This document shows positions 58,651-64,000 of a stretch of 64,000 nt of DNA, piece after piece (within the stretch, counting starts at the first letter, position 1; the number at the start of each line of letters is the position of its first letter). The stretch covers positions 62,001 through 126,000 of the forward strand of contig JBEBXH010000004.1 of assembly GCA_040391785.1 (NCBI GenBank). Direction: 5' to 3'. The notes beneath the pieces were generated by a model. That model searched no databases and was not told where the DNA came from. It saw nothing but the letters and a program-made list of their open reading frames with translations. This stretch comes from UBA5239 sp040391785 (GTDB taxonomy: Bacteria > Verrucomicrobiota > Lentisphaeria > Victivallales > Victivallaceae). Both the position numbers and the translations under genes were made by a program.

Positions 58651-59445
58651 TTAGAAACTTATTTTCATCAGGCTCTTGCCGATGCCGCGGTTGGCGCGGT
58701 TGGCGGTTTGTTTGGTTTCGTCCGGACGCATGGTCTGGACGTGGCCGTCCGCAAATGCCGCATTGGTCAGGCCGTCGTGCCCGAACCAGATGCCGGCCAC
58801 TAAACCGCTGTCCGACGCCACCTGAGTCTGCGCGCCGAAGTAATACCAGTTCTGCGGTCCTTTGCTTGTGCCCGAGGTCAAATTGCCGTTGGCGGCGGTA
58901 TCGGCATAAACCATGGTGGCGGAAGGCCGTTTCATCTTCGATATCCGGTAATAGTAATATTGAATTTTGCTGGCACCGAAATTGACCAGATAATCGCCCA
59001 TTTCATTGCGCCAGGTGGCAAGGGGATTACCGCTGGAGTCGAAATAATATGAATCGTAAATCGGGATGTACGTGCCGTTTACATAGTAGCGGTAGAAATA
59101 ATTGTTGCGATAGTTGGCGGAGAGCGTGCACATGAAAAGGCGGGCCTGCTGCGGGGCGAAATAATTGCCGCCGGTGATGTCGTACTCAACCTCAAAATTC
59201 GTTTTCAGCCGTTTTCCGATCAGGACCTCCGGGATCGAATAACTCTGTCGCCCGACCATGTAGTCCTCATTGTCGCCGGCGTACATGACGAGACCGCTGA
59301 TGACCTGCTTATGATTGCCTACGCACTGGATGGTGATAGCCTTGCTCCGGGCTTTGTTCAAGGCCGGCAGCAGCATCGCTGCCAGTACTGCAATAATAGC
59401 AATAACCACCAGCAATTCAATGAGTGTAAAGTTTTTCTGTTTCAT
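58651..59445 (-). CDS. Prepilin-like H-X9-DG protein
   Basis: 264 residues beginning MKQKNFTLIELLVVIAII..LAAMLLPALNKARSK, the standard pseudopilin helix, with Asn before the Phe instead of Gly. The motif near the end is HDGLTNAAFADGH, which keeps the H-X9-DG spacing. The ATG at 59445 is preferred over 59460 because GGAG lies 10 bases upstream. It sits between a GntR/LacI regulator and a secreted glycosidase, repeating the gene order at 650-6879 on the other side of the window. Many aromatic residues (YYFDSS, NYRNNYFYRYY) mark the exported part. Confidence 0.85.
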   Translation of the reverse strand: MKQKNFTLIELLVVIAIIAVLAAMLLPALNKARSKAITIQCVGNHKQVISGLVMYAGDNEDYMVGRQSYSIPEVLIGKRLKTNFEVEYDITGGNYFAPQQARLFMCTLSANYRNNYFYRYYVNGTYIPIYDSYYFDSSGNPLATWRNEMGDYLVNFGASKIQYYYYRISKMKRPSATMVYADTAANGNLTSGTSKGPQNWYYFGAQTQVASDSGLVAGIWFGHDGLTNAAFADGHVQTMRPDETKQTANRANRGIGKSLMKISF

Positions 59446-59463
59446 AAGTTTTATCTCCATGTT

Positions 59464-60501
59464 TTATTGGTTTTGTTTGATTGATTCGCCTTCAAAAATT
59501 TCCATTTGATACGTGTTGTATAATAACTGCTTCTTATGTTTGTGTTTCGGGCGATACTGCTGGATGATATCTTTAAACATGTCATAACTTTTCGGCGTCA
59601 TCACCGTCGTCAGCGCCGGCATCATCAGCCTGGCGGCGGCATCTTCGCCAAAGGAAAATACGGAAACATCCTTGCCGATCCGGATATTGCGTTCATAACA
59701 CGCGCGGTACAGTCCGATGGCGATCGGCGGGGTCAGACAGAAAAAAGCATCGGGCAGGGGCCTGCTGTCCAGCACCTTGCAGCACAGACGGTACGACGCG
59801 GTTTCCGGCTGTTCGAAGTCCTCCGCGTCGCCGACATGGGCTTCCCCGGTGATATTTTTTGCTTCCAGGAAATTCAGCCAGGCTTTTTTGCGGAGGGCCT
59901 TGTCGGGGTTTTCCGTGTTCTCGCAATCGATGAGGTCAATGGAGCGGTGCCCGCTGTCGTGCAATCCCTGCATGATATTCGTCAGGGCCGACATGTCGCT
60001 GTTGGCGATCGAGTGAATTCCCTGTGAGCTCAGGTCGTTGAACAATACAAACACTTTGTCTCCCATTTTTGAAATCCGCTCGAGCAGCCGTGTATTCCGG
60101 CCGGCCGGCAGAACAATGAAGATCAGGTCGTAATCGCTGCTGAGCGCTTCGTTGATGATCGGATCGGTGGCGGAGCCGTAAGCGACAAAACGGATCATGC
60201 CGTCGCAGTCCAGCGTGGCGTTGCGGAGGGTCCGGTGCCATTCGGTGAAATGCCACAACGGGGTGATCATGGCCACCAGCGGACGTGATGTGGAGTTATC
60301 GGAAATAATCGTTTTCCGCCCGGTTTCGTGCCGCCAGACCAGGCCGCTGTCCTTCAGGTAATTCATCGCCTGGCGCGCCGTCAGGTAGCTGACCCCCATG
60401 TCTTCGGCAATCTGGCGGATCGGCGGTAACTGCTTGCCGGAGTATTCGCCATTGGCGATCCGGGTGGCCAGGAGCTCAGATATTTGCTTGTATTTAGTCA
60501 T
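59464..60501 (-). CDS. GntR-family regulator with LacI-type sensor
   Basis: 345 residues. The N-terminal winged helix (YSGKQLPPIRQIAEDMGVSYLTARQAMNYLKDSGLV) covers ~5-70. Residues ~75-330 are a divergent LacI-type sensor (PLVAMITPLWHF, DLIFIVLPAGRN, HSGHRSIDLIDCE-type region, PDAFFCLTPPIAIGLYRA, SVFSFGEDAAARLMMPALTTV). It leads the pseudopilin-glycosidase group (19-base gap). The upstream AT-rich stretch contains TTATATACCA on the minus strand (60550-60541), also found before the regulator at 650, so the two may share a binding motif. Confidence 0.8.
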   Translation of the reverse strand: MTKYKQISELLATRIANGEYSGKQLPPIRQIAEDMGVSYLTARQAMNYLKDSGLVWRHETGRKTIISDNSTSRPLVAMITPLWHFTEWHRTLRNATLDCDGMIRFVAYGSATDPIINEALSSDYDLIFIVLPAGRNTRLLERISKMGDKVFVLFNDLSSQGIHSIANSDMSALTNIMQGLHDSGHRSIDLIDCENTENPDKALRKKAWLNFLEAKNITGEAHVGDAEDFEQPETASYRLCCKVLDSRPLPDAFFCLTPPIAIGLYRACYERNIRIGKDVSVFSFGEDAAARLMMPALTTVMTPKSYDMFKDIIQQYRPKHKHKKQLLYNTYQMEIFEGESIKQNQ

Positions 60502-60540
60502 TTTTCTCAGAAGTATAACTTATTTGATATATATTCTATA

Positions 60541-60550
60541 TGGTATATAA
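60541..60550. promoter_or_regulatory. Second copy of the TTATATACCA motif
   Basis: Reads TTATATACCA on the minus strand, 40 bases upstream of the GntR-type ATG at 60501, inside an AT-rich run that also contains several TATA-like -10 candidates. See 520-529 for its partner. Confidence 0.3.
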
Positions 60551-60616
60551 TACAGGAAAACAACAAAAAGTCAATCCCCCGGAAGCAAATAATTCAAGAA
60601 ATAATCGTGTAGGTGA

Positions 60617-60655
60617 ACAAAAAAAGTGCGGGAGACTTTTTATCGCCTCCCGCAC
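60617..60655 (-). terminator. Rho-independent terminator of the YDG-repeat gene
   Basis: On the minus strand GTGCGGGAG (60655-60647) pairs exactly with CTCCCGCAC (60634-60626) around a 12-base loop, followed by a run of seven T (60625-60619). It lies 28 bases past the stop codon at 60683. Confidence 0.92.
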
Positions 60656-60682
60656 GATTGGGATTGGTAATGGATGACAGTC

Positions 60683-63600
60683 TTAGACCAGCATCATTTC
60701 TTCCAGGATAAGATCCAGCTTGCTCTTGAGGCACTCGACCTTTTCCTGCCAGACTGCATCGGTCATTTCCACGTTGGCGCTGAAGTTGACCGAATTTTCC
60801 AGGGTTTCGAGACTGATCGACGACGGCATGTTGTTCATCGGATGAGTGCTCTCGCTGGTGAAGTCCAGGCTCCGGTCCGATACCGACTGGACCTGGCTCA
60901 CTCCGCCCCTGCCGGACGATAGCGAAGAGGCCGCATCCTTCTTGGCGTTGACAACCTGGGAGTCGGCAATGCCGTTCTTTTCACTGCCGCTTGAGAACAC
61001 GTCGGACCGGGACAGCGCCGAGCGGTTGTCGCGGATCGTCATGTTTGCGTCGTGTTGTTCGAACATGACCTTCAGGCTGCCCTCTCTGAGGTTGTTCCTG
61101 GCTTTATCGCCGGCCTTATGCATGGACTGGTGCGAAACGCCGTGGTGGTTACCACCGGTTTCCGTATCGAGGATGGTGTCCGCATCGCGATTGACGCCGA
61201 GGATGGTGACCTGATGCATCAAACTGAATTCGTCCTGTCCGTCGACGATGTAGTTTCTGGACGAGGCATCCTTGTAGATGTTGATGCGGGCTTCGCCGAT
61301 AATTGTCAGCGTGCCGTTATGCACTTCCACGATATAGTTCTGACCGCCGTTGCCGTCATTGAGATGGTACTGGTCGATGGCATATTTGCCTTCGCGTTCG
61401 CTCTTGTTGGTCCGGTTGTAATCGGAAACGGTGTCGCCGTCGACCAAACCGGTAGGCGTGCCGGTGAACTTCGGGTCTGCCTGGTTTTCCTGCTTGGACT
61501 TGTCATCGATGACGATGATCAAGCGGGCAGGGGTGATCGACGCCGTCGGATCGTTGATGGTGACATCGTAATTAGCGAGGTCATCGCCATAGAGGCTGTC
61601 GCCATTGATCACGAGGGGCTTGTCGTTGCCGGCATTGCGGTCGGTGAAGGTGGCCGTGCCTTTGTCATAATGCACGTCATCACCGTCAACCGGCTTGTGA
61701 TCGGGATCGTAACTGAAGTTATAATCGCCTTTATTGGTGCCGTCATAGACTTTGTCCACACCGTCGCGGTTGATCACCAGCGCAGCCTTGGAAATGTTGG
61801 CCTTGACATCAGAATAAGTGATGATGTAGTTGACGGTATCGGTACCGGTGACATCTTCGCCGTTGATCGTGATCGGCTTGTTGGTGCCGGCGTTTTTGTC
61901 GGCGAATGAGCCCGAGCCATCGATGTAGTTGAGGTCATCGCCGGGCACATAGCCGCCGGTGAACCCGGTGAACGTGTATTGTGCGTCGGTGTTGCCATCG
62001 TAGACCTTGTCGATACCCTCACGATTGACCACCAGCGTGGCCGGGGTGATGTTGGCCTTGACATCGGAATACTGGATGATGTAGTTGCCAATATCAGTAC
62101 CGTTGACATCTTCGCCGTTGATCGTGATTTGCTTGCCGTCACCGACGTTTTTATCGGAGAACGAAGCTCTGGAGCCGTCAATGTAGTTGATGTCGTCGCC
62201 GGGCACATAGCCGCCGGTGAACCCGGTGAACGTGTACTGTGCGTCGGTGTTGCCGTCATAAACCTTGCTGATGCCCTCACGGTTGACCACCAGCGTGGCG
62301 GGGGTGATGTTGGCTTCGACATCGGAATATTTGACGATGTAGTTGCCAATATCGGTACCGTTGACATCTTCGCCGTTGATGGTGATCGTTTTGCCGTCGC
62401 CAACGTTTTTATCGGAGAACGAAGCGCTGGAGCCGTCAATGTAGTTGATGTCATCGCCGGGCACATATCCGCCGGTGAACCCGGTGAATGTGTACTGCGC
62501 GTCGGTGTTGCCGTTGTAAACCTTGTCGATACCTTCACGGTTGACGATCAGTTCGGCCTGGGTGATGTTGGCCTTGACATCGGAATATTTGACGATGTAG
62601 TTGACGAGGTCGGTACCGGAGACATCTTCGCCGTTGATGGTGATCGCCTTACCGTCGCCGACATTTTTATCGGCGAACGAAGCGCTGGAGCCGTCAATGT
62701 AGTTGATGTCGTCGCCGGGCACATAGCCGCCGGTGAACCCGGTGAACGTGTACTGTGCGTCGGTGTTGCCGTTGTAAACCTTGTCGATACCTTCACGGTT
62801 GACGATCAGTTCGGCCTGGGTGATGTTGGCCTTGACATCGGAATATTTGACGATGTAGTTGACGAGGTCGGTACCGGAGACATCTTCGCCGTTGATGGTG
62901 ATCGCCTTACCGTCGCCGACATTTTTATCGGCGAACGAAGCGCTGGAGCCGTCAATGTAGTTGACATCGTCGCCGGCGATGTAGCCGCCGGTGAACCCGG
63001 TGAACGTATACTGTGCGTCGGTGTTACCGTTGTAAACCTTGTCGGTACCTTCGCGGTTGACGATCAGCACGACTTGGTTGATGATCATCGTACCTTCGAG
63101 GATTCTGATATCGTAGTTGCCGGTCATTTTTACGTCAGAAGCATTTGTGATGACCACACTGTCCTTGTACAACTCGCCCTTATGAGTACCCGCGTTGCGG
63201 TAACTCGGGCTGTCCACCTCTGAGGTGATGCTATCGGTGAAGGCGAAGCCGCGCCCGCCGATTGCGTTCGGATCCCAGGTGAATTTGTGGTATGTGCCGT
63301 CATAGTCGTAGGTATCGCCCAGGGTTTGGATCTCAATGAGGCGCACCAGTGTGTTCACGGTTTCGGTACCGCTGGCTTTGTTCCAGTTATCGTCGCCGTC
63401 GTAGAAGGCGGTCATGGTGACGTTGCCTTTGGCCTGTACCGCGAGAGCCCGGTCGTTGGAAACCGTCACGTAATTTTCGTTGCCGGAGCTATAATGATAG
63501 CCGCCGGTGCCGTAGCCGTCACGGTTCGCCCCCAGCGCGCCGTCGTCGCCGTAGACGATGTCCTGGATCGGATCCATGATGACGATCACGTTGCCCTTTC

Positions 63601-64000
63601 GGTTCGATTCATAAGCGCCCATATCGACCCGGCCGCCGCCCGCTTCATTGAAAATACGGCCAGCCTTGACGAGGTCGGTTTCACCGGCCAATACATGGCT
63701 GTTGTCGCCGCGGTTGATCGCATACGAATTTGCCGTCAGCTCGTAATTGCTGTCGAATTCCACGTAGCAGTAGTACTCGTAGGTACCGTCGGCTTTTTTC
63801 ACCGCACGGTTCGTGCCGCTGTTATCTGCCTGCAGGTTGATGTTGCCCTGAACCTGATGACCGCCGGTCCAGCCCTGGATGGCGCTGAAGACAATGGCAG
63901 CACTGGCAATGTTTGCCGTCTGGTCGGTGGGGTTGTCTGTACCTTTGGCCTTGTTGCCCCAGAGAATCGAGTTTGCCACCAGCACATCGGTGCCGGGCAT
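60683..64000 (-). CDS. Secreted beta-helix protein with YDG/MBG repeats (C-terminal part, runs off window)
   Basis: Only the last 1105 residues are visible; the true start is beyond base 64000 and the Met at the edge is probably internal. Residues ~1-130 look like the end of a right-handed beta-helix of the choice-of-anchor Q/polymorphic-outer-membrane kind (VANSILWGNKAKG, YAINRGDNSHV, GGGRVDMGAYE). Residues ~310-826 are six consecutive YDG-type domains of 85-86 residues (VYNGNTDAQYTFTGFTGG, ITINGEDVSGTD, VNYIVKYSDVKANIT), followed by an MBG-type domain (~827-900). The last ~180 residues are polar with no sorting motif that I recognise. It is likely a surface adhesin or matrix protein, exported with its N-terminal part outside this window. 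Confidence 0.82.
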   Translation of the reverse strand: MPGTDVLVANSILWGNKAKGTDNPTDQTANIASAAIVFSAIQGWTGGHQVQGNINLQADNSGTNRAVKKADGTYEYYCYVEFDSNYELTANSYAINRGDNSHVLAGETDLVKAGRIFNEAGGGRVDMGAYESNRKGNVIVIMDPIQDIVYGDDGALGANRDGYGTGGYHYSSGNENYVTVSNDRALAVQAKGNVTMTAFYDGDDNWNKASGTETVNTLVRLIEIQTLGDTYDYDGTYHKFTWDPNAIGGRGFAFTDSITSEVDSPSYRNAGTHKGELYKDSVVITNASDVKMTGNYDIRILEGTMIINQVVLIVNREGTDKVYNGNTDAQYTFTGFTGGYIAGDDVNYIDGSSASFADKNVGDGKAITINGEDVSGTDLVNYIVKYSDVKANITQAELIVNREGIDKVYNGNTDAQYTFTGFTGGYVPGDDINYIDGSSASFADKNVGDGKAITINGEDVSGTDLVNYIVKYSDVKANITQAELIVNREGIDKVYNGNTDAQYTFTGFTGGYVPGDDINYIDGSSASFSDKNVGDGKTITINGEDVNGTDIGNYIVKYSDVEANITPATLVVNREGISKVYDGNTDAQYTFTGFTGGYVPGDDINYIDGSRASFSDKNVGDGKQITINGEDVNGTDIGNYIIQYSDVKANITPATLVVNREGIDKVYDGNTDAQYTFTGFTGGYVPGDDLNYIDGSGSFADKNAGTNKPITINGEDVTGTDTVNYIITYSDVKANISKAALVINRDGVDKVYDGTNKGDYNFSYDPDHKPVDGDDVHYDKGTATFTDRNAGNDKPLVINGDSLYGDDLANYDVTINDPTASITPARLIIVIDDKSKQENQADPKFTGTPTGLVDGDTVSDYNRTNKSEREGKYAIDQYHLNDGNGGQNYIVEVHNGTLTIIGEARINIYKDASSRNYIVDGQDEFSLMHQVTILGVNRDADTILDTETGGNHHGVSHQSMHKAGDKARNNLREGSLKVMFEQHDANMTIRDNRSALSRSDVFSSGSEKNGIADSQVVNAKKDAASSLSSGRGGVSQVQSVSDRSLDFTSESTHPMNNMPSSISLETLENSVNFSANVEMTDAVWQEKVECLKSKLDLILEEMMLV
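61523..63067 (-). repeat. Six tandem YDG units of 258 bp
   Basis: From 63067 downward the units are 63067-62810, 62809-62552, 62551-62294, 62293-62036 (258 bp each), 62035-61781 (255 bp) and a diverged 61780-61523 (258 bp). Units 1 and 2 share about 200 bases with no visible difference; similarity falls along the array toward the C-terminus. Confidence 0.9.

Noticed and set aside
61523..63067. Tandem repeats as a CRISPR-like or non-coding array
   Set aside because: Units are 258 bp, in frame and encode YDG domains; no spacers or cas genes occur.

Overview
The window looks like a chromosomal piece of a Lentisphaerae (Victivallales-type) bacterium. This is inferred from four prepilin-like H-X9-DG proteins, GntR DNA-binding domains fused to LacI-type sugar sensors, many glycoside hydrolases next to their own regulators, and a secreted protein built from YDG/MBG repeats. 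No rRNA, tRNA, CRISPR array, transposase or phage gene was seen.

Layout. (1) 1-9132: a broken glycosidase remnant, then a plus-strand operon of a GntR/LacI regulator, two H-X9-DG pseudopilin-like proteins, a secreted glycosidase-like protein with a CBM9-like tail, and a GH78 enzyme. (2) 9102-15211, minus: an autoregulated sugar-acid operon (GntR/LacI regulator, IlvD/Edd dehydratase, DapA-type aldolase, SDR dehydrogenase, GH-A clan glycosidase). (3) 15212-18921: a decayed intergenic region, an AraC regulator, an SDR and an FAD oxidoreductase. (4) 19109-23140, minus: a LacI regulator with an operator inside its promoter, a tandem alpha/beta-hydrolase esterase, and an SGNH esterase flanked by two hairpins. 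(5) 23338-34732, minus: an iron locus. A DtxR-FeoA repressor and FeoB lie upstream of an apparent operon: a flavinylated FMN-binding protein, an H-X9-DG pseudopilin, a small anchored protein, a six-span membrane protein, an ExbB/TolQ-type channel, a DUF2149 protein and a CobN-like HmuS protein. (6) 34981-38872: galactokinase and hexose-6-phosphate mutarotase, a DUF1287 protein, an HD hydrolase. (7) 38869-48691, minus: recD, recB and recC co-transcribed with a GH13 amylase. (8) 48829-56848, plus: four adjacent exported proteins made almost only of TPR repeats. (9) 56845-60501, minus: GntR/LacI regulator, pseudopilin, GH39/GH5-like secreted glycosidase. (10) 60683 to the end, minus: the C-terminal 1105 residues of a beta-helix protein with 86-residue YDG repeats, followed by a strong terminator.

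The most notable system is the iron locus. It joins a membrane-anchored CobN-like protein (HmuS family, which I recall being linked to iron removal from haem), an energising ExbB-like module, a flavin-bound extracytoplasmic electron carrier and FeoB. Four copies of a TTAG-N6-CTAA palindrome lie only in its three non-coding gaps among those I inspected, and are good candidates for the DtxR operator. The inferred scheme is de-metallation of haem (or another metallo-tetrapyrrole) outside the cytoplasm, reduction of iron by the flavoprotein, and Fe(II) import by FeoB.

A second theme is carbohydrate scavenging through compact units, each with its own sensor: a regulator, sometimes pseudopilin-like proteins, and a glycosidase or esterase.
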